The position numbers were made by a program, and so were the translations under genes. Below the pieces are notes generated by a model that was given only the letters and a program-made list of their open reading frames with translations, was not told where the DNA came from and ran no database searches. This document shows positions 1-7,357 of a stretch of 25,119 nt of DNA, piece by piece; the stretch's first letter is position 1; each line of letters begins with the position of its first letter. Source of the stretch: Planctomycetota bacterium (GTDB lineage Bacteria; Planctomycetota; Phycisphaerae; Sedimentisphaerales; Anaerohalosphaeraceae); the NCBI GenBank assembly GCA_021160785.1, contig JAGHBX010000618.1, positions 1 to 25,119 on the forward strand. Reading direction: 5' to 3'.

Positions 1-1
1 A

Positions 2-61
2 GCGATTGCTTTGTCGATGCCTTTGGGATGAGGCTCTCAAAGGCATCGACAAAGCAATCGC
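2..61. repeat. Perfect 24-bp inverted repeat at window edge
   Basis: Bases 2-25 are the exact reverse complement of bases 38-61, with a 12-base loop between. The right arm codes for conserved MoaA sequence (GIDKAIA). The left arm replaces the sequence that should encode the preceding MoaA residues. This is the pattern expected of a fold-back artefact at a contig end, although a real hairpin cannot be excluded from the sequence alone. Confidence 0.9.
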
Positions 62-590
62 CGTCGGACTTGCGCCCGTTAAGATCAACGCGGTAATACT
101 AAAGGGTATCAACGAAGATCAAATCATACCGCTTGTGGGCCTGGCCCAGCGACTTGACGTAATTGTCCGCTTCATCGAGTACTTCCCAACCGACAAGAAC
201 ACAAGACCCGCCAGCGAATACATCCCCAACAGCCACATCAGAAAAACCGTCGAAAAACGTTTCGGACCGCTCATGAGCCTGGTGGGCGGCAAATCCGCAG
301 GACCCGCCCTGTACTTTAAGCCGGCACAATCCGAAGGCGCCATCGGGTTTATAAGCGGCAGATCATCAATGTTCTGCGCCTCCTGCAACAGATTGAGGCT
401 CACCAGCGATGGCCAAGTAAGGCCCTGCCTCTATTCGGCGCACAGTTATGACATGAAGAATCTGCTCCGAAGCGGCGCCGACGACACACAAATTCTTGAA
501 AAGATCGACCGGATCATCGACCAAAAACGTAATTTCACGAAGACCAACTCCTTCACGGAGGAATTCTCAGTGAGAAATATCGGAGGGTAA
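3..590 (+). CDS. moaA: GTP 3',8-cyclase MoaA, C-terminal part (5' truncated)
   Basis: MoaA is a radical-SAM enzyme that starts molybdopterin synthesis by converting GTP to 3',8-cyclo-GTP in the cytoplasm. Only the C-terminal 190 or so residues are here; the N-terminal radical-SAM CxxxCxxC cluster lies outside the window. The second [4Fe-4S] site is clear as FCASCNRLRLTSDG followed by RPCL, giving C-x2-C-x13-C. The chain ends in the conserved Gly-Gly tail (RNIGG) needed for activity. Similarity to the family starts around the Trp-Asp-Glu-Ala codons near position 24. The codons before that lie in the left arm of a perfect inverted repeat and look unlike MoaA, so they may be an assembly artefact. 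moaC starts 5 bases after the stop, with its ribosome binding site inside the moaA end. Confidence 0.93.
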   Translation, partial: RLLCRCLWDEALKGIDKAIAVGLAPVKINAVILKGINEDQIIPLVGLAQRLDVIVRFIEYFPTDKNTRPASEYIPNSHIRKTVEKRFGPLMSLVGGKSAGPALYFKPAQSEGAIGFISGRSSMFCASCNRLRLTSDGQVRPCLYSAHSYDMKNLLRSGADDTQILEKIDRIIDQKRNFTKTNSFTEEFSVRNIGG

Positions 591-595
591 AGAGA

Positions 596-1048
596 GTGAC
601 CGACCCGCATATGATAGACGTCAGCCAAAAGGACATTACCGTCAGGACCGCCGCGGCGCGCGGCATGATCGTCCTCGGCGCCGAAGCCTTCGAAGTCGTC
701 AGAGACGGCAAATGCAAAAAGGGCGACGTCCTGACAACCGCAAGACTCGCCGCTGTGGGCGCGGCAAAGCAAACACCGCAGATCATTCCGCTCTGCCACC
801 CCATCCTGATTGAAAGCGTTAAAGTCGATTTTGACCTTGACGAAAATGAAGAATCCGTGACGGCGACCGTTACCGTCAAATCGCAGGGCAAAACCGGCGT
901 TGAAATGGAAGCTCTCTGCGGCGCATGCCTGGCATGCCTTACAATATACGACATGCTGAAATACACCGGCAAGGCGATGACCATAAATGAAGTTTATCTT
1001 GTTGAAAAAACAGGCGGAAAAAGTGGCGACTACAAAAGGCACAATTAA
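596..1048 (+). CDS. moaC: Cyclic pyranopterin monophosphate synthase MoaC
   Basis: MoaC converts the MoaA product into cyclic pyranopterin monophosphate, the second step of molybdenum cofactor synthesis. The 150-residue protein has the family signatures MIDVSQKDITVRTA near the N-terminus, IPLCHPI in the middle, and KTGVEMEAL followed by YDMLK, which supplies the catalytic Asp and Lys of the family. It is close to the usual length of about 160. The chosen start is GTG at 596 with GGAGG 9 bases upstream inside moaA. An ATG at 611 is a possible alternative and would leave a very short N-terminus. The gene sits 5 bases after moaA and its 3' end overlaps the next gene, so the set is almost certainly one transcript. 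Confidence 0.95.
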   Translation: MTDPHMIDVSQKDITVRTAAARGMIVLGAEAFEVVRDGKCKKGDVLTTARLAAVGAAKQTPQIIPLCHPILIESVKVDFDLDENEESVTATVTVKSQGKTGVEMEALCGACLACLTIYDMLKYTGKAMTINEVYLVEKTGGKSGDYKRHN

Positions 1049-1472
1049 AGCAATCTCCATCTCAAAGGAAAAGGGCACGCAAAAGATCAACGTGCCCGAC
1101 GCCGAATTGCGCGTCGATCACGGCATAGTCGGCGATGCGCATGCCGGCGACTGGCATCGTCAGGTCAGCCTGCTGGGCATTGAATCGATACAGAAAATGA
1201 TCGACAAGGGGGCGCAGGTTGCACCCGGCAACTTCGCCGAGAACATTACCACAGAAGGCATCGGCCTGCATAGTCTGCCCATCGGAACAAAGCTCAAGCT
1301 CGGCGAAAGCGTCATTCTGGAAGTAACCCAGCTCGGCAAGAAATGCCACAGCCACTGTGCAATCTACGAACAGATCGGCGACTGCATCATGCCGCGAGAA
1401 GGCATATTCGCAAAAGTGCTGTCGCCCGGCCCGATTCAAATCTCCGACACAATCGAGGTGATCGATGATTAA
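1023..1472 (+). CDS. MOSC domain protein
   Basis: This is a stand-alone MOSC domain of about 149 residues. The family is related to the C-terminal domain of molybdenum cofactor sulfurase and is thought to handle sulfur or cofactor for molybdoenzymes. The sequence has the expected GIVGDAHAG and RQVSLL segments, and a cysteine-rich stretch KKCHSHC ... DCIMPREGIFAKV carrying the conserved Cys before MPREG. GTG at 1023 (product starting MATTKGTIKA) is preferred because AGGCGG lies just upstream. An in-frame ATG at 987 would add 12 residues deep inside moaC. The gene overlaps moaC by 26 bases and mogA by 8, which implies translational coupling. Its exact substrate is unknown; Mo-cofactor association is inferred from context. 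Confidence 0.88.
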   Translation: MATTKGTIKAISISKEKGTQKINVPDAELRVDHGIVGDAHAGDWHRQVSLLGIESIQKMIDKGAQVAPGNFAENITTEGIGLHSLPIGTKLKLGESVILEVTQLGKKCHSHCAIYEQIGDCIMPREGIFAKVLSPGPIQISDTIEVIDD

Positions 1473-1944
1473 GGCGGCGGTATTAACTATCAGCGACAGT
1501 TGCTCGGCGGGAACCCGCCAGGACCAGAGCGGCCCGGCCGTAAAGGACATGCTTATATCGACAAACATCGACGTCGGCGAAATACTCCTCCTGCCCGACG
1601 ATCAAGACCAAATCGCAGCCAGGCTAAAATCCCTCTGCGACGACACCGACATAGACATCATTATAACCACCGGCGGCACGGGCTTCGGTCCCCGCGACGT
1701 TACGCCGGAAGCCACGCTGGACGTCTGCGACCGAATGGCGCCGGGCCTCATGGAGGTGGTACGAGCCGAAAGCTACAAAAAGACGCCTAAGGCCGTTCTG
1801 TCGCGAGGTTGTGCAGGCATTCGAAACGGCACACTCATCATAAACCTGCCCGGCAGCGTAAAGGCCGTAACAGAATGCATGCAAATCATCGGCCCCATCC
1901 TGCCACACGCCGTAAAAATGATGCAAGGCGGCGGACACGATTAG
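1465..1944 (+). CDS. mogA: Molybdopterin adenylyltransferase MogA/MoaB family
   Basis: The protein adenylates molybdopterin before molybdate insertion. At 159 residues it is the size of MogA/MoaB proteins. It opens with AAVLTISDSCSAG, the usual N-terminal strand and loop, carries the nucleotide-binding motif TTGGTGFGPRDVTPEAT, and near the end has the conserved GTLIINLPGSVKAV. The ATG at 1465 lies inside the end of the MOSC gene (8-base overlap), so the two are probably coupled. MogA and MoaB are hard to tell apart by motif, so the symbol is a best guess. It is the last gene of the molybdopterin run and is followed by 144 non-coding bases. Confidence 0.9.
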   Translation: MIKAAVLTISDSCSAGTRQDQSGPAVKDMLISTNIDVGEILLLPDDQDQIAARLKSLCDDTDIDIIITTGGTGFGPRDVTPEATLDVCDRMAPGLMEVVRAESYKKTPKAVLSRGCAGIRNGTLIINLPGSVKAVTECMQIIGPILPHAVKMMQGGGHD

Positions 1945-1986
1945 TTACTGTGCATGTGACAGACAGAAGAATCGCCGAATTTCTAT

Positions 1987-2014
1987 TTGACCTTTCTTCT
2001 GCATGTGTTATATT
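1987..2014 (+). promoter_or_regulatory. Candidate sigma-70-type promoter
   Basis: TTGACC (1987-1992) and TATATT (2009-2014) are separated by 16 bases and lie about 75 bases before the start of the gene at 2089. Both hexamers are close to consensus. It would give that gene its own transcript, separate from the molybdopterin operon. Confidence 0.5.
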
Positions 2015-2088
2015 CTGCATGGACATACGGCTGTTCTCCAGGGATACTCACCAAATGACAGCGACGGAATCGATTTTGTGAGGCTGAT

Positions 2089-4044
2089 ATGAAAACGCCC
2101 AAAACTCCCGCCGGATTCAGAAAGCATCTGAAAAATCACCTGACGGCCATCTGCGTCATCGGCGCCTTCCTCATCGGAATCGGCATGATCAGTTTCGTCG
2201 CCGCTGGCTGGGGGCCTGTCCATGCCAAATCACTTAACGCCGAAAGGCCGGCGGAAATCCTCGAGAAGAGTTATTTTAGCACATGGTTGCACCTCAGGGA
2301 GATACGGAGATTTGATAAGGTAAAGGACTTTCTCCAGGGGCTAACCGAAGAAGAAAATGTTGTAGCGGTGAAGCAAGCATATAACTGGCTGATTGAGCAG
2401 AAACGGCATTCTTCTGATAAAGAATATGAGGCTATGGCATTCCTGGCCATTCGTGATTTTGCTCACAATTATTTCAAAGGCTATCCAAATAGAAACCCGA
2501 AGCCTTTCCTGGAAATGATCGAAGATAGTTCCCTGGATAATCTTTTCAGATTGAGGCTGATTAAATATCTTGACAGAGCGTCTGGTGAGGAACGTGCGTA
2601 TTTTCAAGCTGTGTGCGATAGTTTGATTAAAATGATGAGCAACGCAAATGAGCCGCTGGAATTGCGCCAACAAGCAAAGAGCACAATATCGAGACTGCTT
2701 GGCCATCAACGCTATATGGTGCGCATGAGCCAGGATGAATTAAACAGATTAAGCGTAAAGGAATTATTGAGTTTTCCCAAAGAAAAAGTATCTCCGGAAA
2801 CCCAAAAAAGAATCAAGGTGTTGGCGGATAACTACAATCGCTACTTTTGGGCAGTTTTGTCTTTCACTGCAAGAGACCTGACACTATACGATAGATTGGA
2901 ATATGGTGTAACGTTATCGATGCAAAAAAAAGAAGGATTTGTAACCGATCCCGTGTTGCTTGAAGCTTTGGACAATACCGTAAAGAAATTAACCTTAAGC
3001 AAAGACGAATTCATTGAAGGAGCTAAGCAGGCAAATGAATGGATAAGCAAACAGAAAAGCCAAAATGAGAAAGAACCCGGCGATATTGGCTGGGAAGGGA
3101 CGGCTGGTTACGCCGCCGGTGGATTTGTACAGTATTACTTCAGGAGATTTCCAGGAGAAAGCCCAAAGCCTTTTTTGGACATGGCAGTTGATAAAAACAA
3201 TGATGAACATTTCAGGAAAGCCATGCTGAGTATGTTAGGCGACGACGATTTTTATACTTTGAAACAAGCTCACCTTGATACATTCAGCAGCAACCTGATA
3301 AGTGTTGCCGGAGATGAAGAAAATTCTATCCTTATAAGAAAAAAGGCCCTCGATTGTTTGCAACGACAATTGGGCGGATTCAAAATTGCAGAAGAAGAAA
3401 AAGAACGGTTGCTACGAAAGATAAAGGTAACTCGGGATAAGTATGTACAAACGCTCTTGGGCATGTTGAGTGAATGGGATTTAGAGCCGAGGCTCATGAG
3501 GCATGTTTTGAGAGACCTGCATTATTCTTTAAAAGAACCAACCGGATCCGCCCCGCAAATACGAAAGGCTTTGGCGGATTCCGTAAGGAATTATCGCAAG
3601 TTCAACGATGAACACTGGAGGCATCTTGCAAGTATCGGACTTAAAACGCTTGATTTGCCGGATGCGAAAGATCTGCTGGAGTCGATGGTTGAAGACATAG
3701 ATAAGATTATAGCCGTCCAGCAGGAGGGAGACAAGAAACGACGAATAGAATCCGACAGGGAAATTATCAATGTCACATGGTTAGGAAACCTGAGCAAACA
3801 AAAGAGAAAGCAATTGGTAATTAACCTCGGTATCGCCGAAGAAGCTTTGGTGGAAGCAAATAGGATTTTAGCAAATCCAAAAGGCGTAGGAAATCGCCTG
3901 TATTGGGAAACGAGAGCAAAGAATTTAGAGAGACAACTCAAAGAATTGAAAGAAATCCTGCGAAGAGGTAAGGTTCGATACCTCAAGGGTATTCCTGAAC
4001 AAGAGCCAAAATCAAAGTCGACCACTTCGGAAACGCAACGCTAA
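2089..4044 (+). CDS. Membrane-anchored helical repeat protein of unknown function
   Basis: I do not recognise this 651-residue protein. Residues 18-40 form one hydrophobic segment after a basic N-terminus (a signal anchor or signal peptide), so the rest is probably periplasmic. The body is charged and helical, with an internal duplication. VKQAYNWLIEQK, NPKPFLEMIED and RIKVLADNY near residues 94, 136 and 241 recur as AKQANEWISKQK, SPKPFLDMAVD and KIKVTRDKY near 312, 358 and 444. A weaker third copy seems to start near 470. This suggests a HEAT-like or other alpha-solenoid scaffold. The tail is rich in Lys, Glu and Arg with coiled-coil character. From about 2250 on the codons are visibly AT-richer than in neighbouring genes, hinting at transfer or relaxed constraint. 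The ATG follows a GAGG site at good spacing. Confidence 0.85.
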   Translation: MKTPKTPAGFRKHLKNHLTAICVIGAFLIGIGMISFVAAGWGPVHAKSLNAERPAEILEKSYFSTWLHLREIRRFDKVKDFLQGLTEEENVVAVKQAYNWLIEQKRHSSDKEYEAMAFLAIRDFAHNYFKGYPNRNPKPFLEMIEDSSLDNLFRLRLIKYLDRASGEERAYFQAVCDSLIKMMSNANEPLELRQQAKSTISRLLGHQRYMVRMSQDELNRLSVKELLSFPKEKVSPETQKRIKVLADNYNRYFWAVLSFTARDLTLYDRLEYGVTLSMQKKEGFVTDPVLLEALDNTVKKLTLSKDEFIEGAKQANEWISKQKSQNEKEPGDIGWEGTAGYAAGGFVQYYFRRFPGESPKPFLDMAVDKNNDEHFRKAMLSMLGDDDFYTLKQAHLDTFSSNLISVAGDEENSILIRKKALDCLQRQLGGFKIAEEEKERLLRKIKVTRDKYVQTLLGMLSEWDLEPRLMRHVLRDLHYSLKEPTGSAPQIRKALADSVRNYRKFNDEHWRHLASIGLKTLDLPDAKDLLESMVEDIDKIIAVQQEGDKKRRIESDREIINVTWLGNLSKQKRKQLVINLGIAEEALVEANRILANPKGVGNRLYWETRAKNLERQLKELKEILRRGKVRYLKGIPEQEPKSKSTTSETQR

Positions 4045-4137
4045 TCCGACTCCACATCGAAGACAGAATCTACGAATACTGACCGGAGAAATAATCTACA
4101 GAAGAAATTGACACCCCAGCCATGAAAGGATGGCAAA

Positions 4138-4491
4138 ATGAGTAATATGATTGAAATGATATTTGGCCAACTGCTGCACCTGATTCCACAGGTACTGATA
4201 GTAATCGGTTGCTTCATCTACATCTTCAAAACTCAGTCTCTTGCCGGCGTCATAGCCCTGATCGGCAGTCTTGGCCGCATCGCTGTCTCAATCGGATCAG
4301 GCGCCCTCACAGTCATGACCTATCAGGGGCATATTTCTCACCAAGCCTGGCGCTATTATATTTGGGTCGTCCAGGGCGGCTACCTCATCGCCGGCCTGAT
4401 GTTCGCTGTCGGCTTCATCGGCATCGCCTTGACGGCAAAACGCAAACAACCGCCACAAACAAACCATGAATACATCACAACCGAACGGTAG
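4138..4491 (+). CDS. Small three-helix membrane protein
   Basis: This 117-residue protein is not recognised. It has three likely transmembrane segments at about residues 12-30, 34-57 and 73-98, and a polar C-terminal tail from about 101 on. The ATG at 4138 follows AAAGGA at 8 bases, which supports the start. The gap of 93 bases from the preceding gene shows no clear promoter or terminator, so co-transcription with it is possible. A small membrane protein on the opposite strand (4601-4891) converges on it across a palindrome. The function is unknown. Confidence 0.75.
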   Translation: MSNMIEMIFGQLLHLIPQVLIVIGCFIYIFKTQSLAGVIALIGSLGRIAVSIGSGALTVMTYQGHISHQAWRYYIWVVQGGYLIAGLMFAVGFIGIALTAKRKQPPQTNHEYITTER

Positions 4492-4500
4492 CCACTGTCA

Positions 4501-4534
4501 TCCCGAGTCCCGGCGCGCCGGGAATTCATCGGGA
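4501..4534. terminator. Nested palindrome between convergent genes
   Basis: TCCCGA (4501-4506) pairs with TCGGGA (4529-4534) and encloses the perfect 16-base palindrome TCCCGGCGCGCCGGGA (4508-4523). It lies between a plus-strand gene ending at 4491 and a minus-strand gene ending at 4601, so a shared terminator is plausible. There is no adjacent T-run, and the flanking GTCATCCCGAG is of the kind seen in dispersed REP-like repeats, so it may be a repeat instead. Confidence 0.5.
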
Positions 4535-4600
4535 AAGGCGATCCCATCCTATCTACAATCTAAAATATACAATCCCAACCCCTGGTTCGCCGCCTGCCCC

Positions 4601-4891
4601 CTACACCTCGCGATTCTCGATCCGAACCTTGACGTTTTCTCGATAGGCTTCGGTCTGCTCGTCGGGGACATTTTTGCCCATCCGCCGCGCCGCAAGGTAC
4701 AGCCGCACTGCATAGAACATCACACAGAAGCCGAACAGAAAAAACATCCCCGCTGCAATGAACACAAACACATCCTGCAAGAGGATAACAAGCAGCCCGA
4801 ACCCCACAAGAAAAAGCCCCGCCATGAAAATCCATGCCGCCACCCCCTTGGTCGCCTGCGAGAGCTGATCTGAATAGAATCTAAAAACCAT
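4601..4891 (-). CDS. Small two-helix membrane protein
   Basis: This 96-residue protein of unknown function has two long hydrophobic segments (about residues 17-38 and 41-62) joined by a tight turn. The basic stretch RLYLAARRMGK follows, then a charged C-terminal tail, likely in the cytoplasm. The ATG at 4891 has AAAGGA seven bases upstream on the minus strand, which decides the frame against two overlapping open frames. It may be an accessory subunit or a small envelope protein; nothing more specific can be said. Confidence 0.72.
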   Translation of the reverse strand: MVFRFYSDQLSQATKGVAAWIFMAGLFLVGFGLLVILLQDVFVFIAAGMFFLFGFCVMFYAVRLYLAARRMGKNVPDEQTEAYRENVKVRIENREV

Positions 4892-5118
4892 TCGTTCATC
4901 CTTTCGCTAAACGTCTGTCTATACCGCTTACGATCATATATCGATATTAACACCCAATCGTTGTTCTTGCAACAATTTATGATACAGTTGGCGGAAAACT
5001 GGTGGCGATTTATCCATTATGGTTTGCTTTGCCGGGATGCGGATGATTTTTGTTATTAGCGGAGGCATCTGTGTTATTCTTACAGCATCGATGAACCATA
5101 TTTTAGCCCTGGGGCTGT

Positions 5119-5958
5119 TTACGGTACCCAACCTAATTCACCCCAGGTGGCGCGTTGATAAACTGCCAGATCATCACTATCAGGAACGTAAACCTGCGGC
5201 ATTCTATACCCGTTGCTGATATTACCGTTTTCGGCCATCTCGACGGTTTCATAGTTCAATTTGTAGTGATCTACATGACCATCGGCAAATCCGTTTACGG
5301 AGCCGCCTCCGTGGTTGAATTGGGGGATATTCCACCACATGCTCCTGGTATACCAAATTGCAAAATAGGCGTCGAGATTATATCCGATTGCGTCAACAAA
5401 CAAGAATCTTTGCGAAGGGCCCTTGATATCAGCAATCTTCTTATATACATCCGGGCCGGGATCATAGCCGATCGAATTAGTGGGTGCTCTGTAATGCTTC
5501 CCCCACCATTGCCCGGCCATGCAATAACTTCTTAGTTGCTTCCGATCCGGGTCGGTCGGACAGCGCCATCCTCCGGTATTTTCAATATAATTCCACAATT
5601 GACTTTTATGGAGCCCGGTAAATTCGTCACTGCCGTTGCCGTAAACTTGTTCGTGAATATCTAATGCTGTACGCGAAGGGGCACTGGTTTGTCCAACCCA
5701 GCCCGCTCGCCAGACACCGTTGTCGTTCCAGGTATTGGTTGAGCTGGGCACGAGACCGTCGTTAGCATCGGCATAAAAAATGGCGGCCATTGCCAGGCTG
5801 CGCAAATTGGCGGAACAGCCAATTCTTTTGGCAATATCTTTGGCCCGGCTAAGCGAGGGCAAGAGGATCGACAACAGTAAAGCGATAATTGCGATGACCA
5901 CCAGTAGTTCGATAAGAGTGAAACCTTTGATGGCATTATTAGTAGTTTTTCTATTCAC
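5119..5958 (-). CDS. Type II secretion/type IV pilin-like pseudopilin, H-X9-DG family
   Basis: This 279-residue pseudopilin has a class III signal. KG|FTLIELLVVIAIIALLL places prepilin peptidase cleavage after Gly12, with mature Phe1 and Glu5 conserved, followed by a single hydrophobic helix. The C-terminal domain carries the H-X9-DG motif (HGGGSVNGFADG) typical of the large prepilin-type families of Planctomycetota, Verrucomicrobiota and Lentisphaerota. The protein would be inserted in the inner membrane and processed to form a pseudopilus-like or surface structure; its specific role is unknown. The start is GTG at 5958, preceded by GAGGAG. No pilus or type II secretion machinery gene is nearby, which is common for these scattered orphans. 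Confidence 0.92.
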   Translation of the reverse strand: MNRKTTNNAIKGFTLIELLVVIAIIALLLSILLPSLSRAKDIAKRIGCSANLRSLAMAAIFYADANDGLVPSSTNTWNDNGVWRAGWVGQTSAPSRTALDIHEQVYGNGSDEFTGLHKSQLWNYIENTGGWRCPTDPDRKQLRSYCMAGQWWGKHYRAPTNSIGYDPGPDVYKKIADIKGPSQRFLFVDAIGYNLDAYFAIWYTRSMWWNIPQFNHGGGSVNGFADGHVDHYKLNYETVEMAENGNISNGYRMPQVYVPDSDDLAVYQRATWGELGWVP

Positions 5959-6007
5959 AATCGCTCCTCATATCTAAAGGCCCGGATAAGCTTGCCCACA
6001 TAAACAT

Positions 6008-6035
6008 ATTCTATACTGACATTTCCCATTTACAA
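6008..6035 (-). promoter_or_regulatory. Candidate promoter for the pseudopilin gene
   Basis: Reading the minus strand, TTGTAA (6035-6030) and TAGAAT (6013-6008) are spaced by 16 bases. They lie about 50 bases upstream of the GTG start of the pseudopilin gene. The surrounding region is AT-rich. Confidence 0.45.
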
Positions 6036-6123
6036 GGATAAAAAGTATATTATTCTCCGTACAGCACCAGTAATCTTACCATATTTACCTTGACCCGCAA
6101 ACAATTGTGTTTTTGCGCCAAGA

Positions 6124-6552
6124 CTATTTTGTTTTCCGCCGGACCTGTGCCATTGCAGCAAGCACCTCGGCGGCGGTTTGGGTGTCGATGTGGGGTTCAA
6201 TTGTTGCTTTGTCGGGCGCTTCGTTGCCTGCGTCGGATAAGGCCTGCGGCATTGTCAGGATGTCCAGGCACGCGCGGCGGGCGACTTCGGGCTTTTTGTC
6301 TCTGGTCAGCACCAGCAGTGTCTCGGCCGCCTTCGGGGCATAGGCGGCGATTAGAAGTATCGCGCTTCGCCTCATCGTGTCCAGCCGGAACTGGAGCAGC
6401 GCGGTAAAATCCGTTTGCTCCAGCCACTGCCCGTAGTCATTCATCGACACGCGGTGTACCGCCAGCACCGCCTTCTCGTCCATCTCACCACCGACCAGAT
6501 CATCGATCACTCCTAATTGCTTACTGCTCAGTTTATCCTTAGGCTCTGTCAT
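6124..6552 (-). CDS. Small-terminase-like HTH protein
   Basis: The 142-residue protein begins with a pattern (LSSKQLGVIDDL ... YGQWLEQTDFTALL) resembling the N-terminal helix-turn-helix of phage small terminase subunits of the phBC6A51 type, where a Trp and a Phe flank the end of the recognition region. A helical segment with Arg and Ala repeats follows (LLIAAYAPKAAETLL, EVARRACLDIL). A terminase subunit would bind phage DNA ends, but no large terminase is present, so this may be a domesticated DNA-binding protein. ATG at 6552 is chosen over an upstream in-frame GTA-rich extension because AGGAG precedes it. It is the last gene of the minus-strand cassette, 74 bases after the ParB-like gene. 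Confidence 0.6.
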   Translation of the reverse strand: MTEPKDKLSSKQLGVIDDLVGGEMDEKAVLAVHRVSMNDYGQWLEQTDFTALLQFRLDTMRRSAILLIAAYAPKAAETLLVLTRDKKPEVARRACLDILTMPQALSDAGNEAPDKATIEPHIDTQTAAEVLAAMAQVRRKTK

Positions 6553-6580
6553 GTCTTTCTCCTCAAAAAAATATATGAAT

Positions 6581-6599
6581 AAAGGTACCATGTACCTTT
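6581..6599. repeat. Short palindromic repeat (AAAGGTAC/GTACCTTT)
   Basis: AAAGGTAC (6581-6588) and GTACCTTT (6592-6599) are perfect 8-base arms around a CAT loop, with extra T residues following. It resembles the second A-rich/T-rich palindrome at 7364-7387 in architecture, which also has a CATG core. It lies between the ParB-like and small-terminase-like genes, close to the latter's ribosome binding site. It could be a dispersed repeat or a weak terminator. Confidence 0.6.
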
Positions 6600-6626
6600 T
6601 TCGTTACTTTTGTTCTATTTTCACAG

Positions 6627-7253
6627 TTAAATTGAATGTTTAGCGTACTCGGCACATATTGCGGTAATCGCCTGCGCGCGTGCGGGCGCGGAAATTGGCG
6701 CTTTATCCTTTTCCGCACCGCCGCCCATCGCATCATTTAGAATTTGCTTCTGTTCGTCGGTCAGGAAAAACACCACCGGATTCAAAAACGCCTTTGCCTT
6801 GGCGGCAGTGGCGGGGGGTTGTTTCTCAACGTCCCTTAGCCGCTCAATCGTCTTGCGGCTTTCGGGCAATCTGGCGGCGAGTTGTTTAACATCGAACCGC
6901 TCACAAAGCCGCTTGATCAGTGCGGACTTGGCGCCGAGGTCGTCGCGTCCTCTCAGGCGATTGAGCGTGCCCGACAACACAAGCATCTCGTCGTCATCGA
7001 CCTCCCACTCAACGCAGTCGGCAGAGGTGTATCCCAACTGCCCCAGCGCCTCGACGCGATGGGCGCCGTTAATAATCTCAAAGCACCCTGCCCGCCCGTC
7101 ATGGCCGCGAACCACTATCGGCTCGTAGTTGCCGGTTCTATCGATATGCGACTTGAGTTTCGCAAACACCGCCCTGGGCATCCGGTTAGGACTCGCCGGA
7201 TTCGCCACGAGCCGATCAATCCCAATCGCCTGAATCTGTCTGACTGCTTCCAT
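6627..7253 (-). CDS. ParB/sulfiredoxin-fold N-terminal domain protein
   Basis: The 208-residue protein has the ParB-like layout. An IGIDRLVANPASPN opening is followed by EPIVVRGHDG and the catalytic/nucleotide-site stretch FEIINGAHRVEALGQLGY (INGAHR at 61-66), then a TLNRLRGRDD segment seen in phage-type ParB-like proteins. The C-terminal half is helical. Phage and mobile-element relatives are used as nucleases, CTP-dependent DNA clamps or partners of DNA-modification enzymes. This one lacks the central HTH of a chromosome-partitioning ParB, and there is no ParA nearby, so a segregation role is unlikely. ATG at 7253 has AGGAG seven bases upstream. It follows the GNAT gene after a 96-base gap that contains a REP-like repeat. 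Confidence 0.82.
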   Translation of the reverse strand: MEAVRQIQAIGIDRLVANPASPNRMPRAVFAKLKSHIDRTGNYEPIVVRGHDGRAGCFEIINGAHRVEALGQLGYTSADCVEWEVDDDEMLVLSGTLNRLRGRDDLGAKSALIKRLCERFDVKQLAARLPESRKTIERLRDVEKQPPATAAKAKAFLNPVVFFLTDEQKQILNDAMGGGAEKDKAPISAPARAQAITAICAEYAKHSI

Positions 7254-7277
7254 CTTCTTTCTCCTGTCTCAAACACG

Positions 7278-7357
7278 TAGGGTGGGCTCTTAGTCCACCA
7301 GTAACCTCGTCTTTGCCAAACTAACGCCAACGGCAGGGCAAGCCCCGCCCTACGGGC
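7278..7357. repeat. REP-like double hairpin element
   Basis: The element opens with GTAGGGTGGGCT and closes with the near-inverse AAGCCCCGCCCTACGGG. Each end folds on itself: GGTGGGCT pairs with AGTCCACC, and GGCAGGGC with GCCCCGCC allowing one mismatch. Paired inverted GTAGGGYGGGC units are typical of repetitive extragenic palindromes spread by RAYT-type transposases. No such transposase is in this window. The TAG stop codon of the GNAT gene lies inside the element. Confidence 0.7.

Noticed and set aside
4466..4873. Plus-strand open frame overlapping the small membrane protein
   Set aside because: The product is Pro/His-rich and featureless, it passes through the nested palindrome, and the minus-strand gene has a better start site and membrane topology.
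5019..5219. Short plus-strand hydrophobic open frame
   Set aside because: It overlaps the 3' end of the pseudopilin gene, has no ribosome binding site and becomes unlike a protein past its first 35 codons.
6553..6591. Longer N-terminus for the small-terminase-like protein
   Set aside because: It would read through a palindromic repeat and lacks a ribosome binding site, while the ATG at 6552 has AGGAG.
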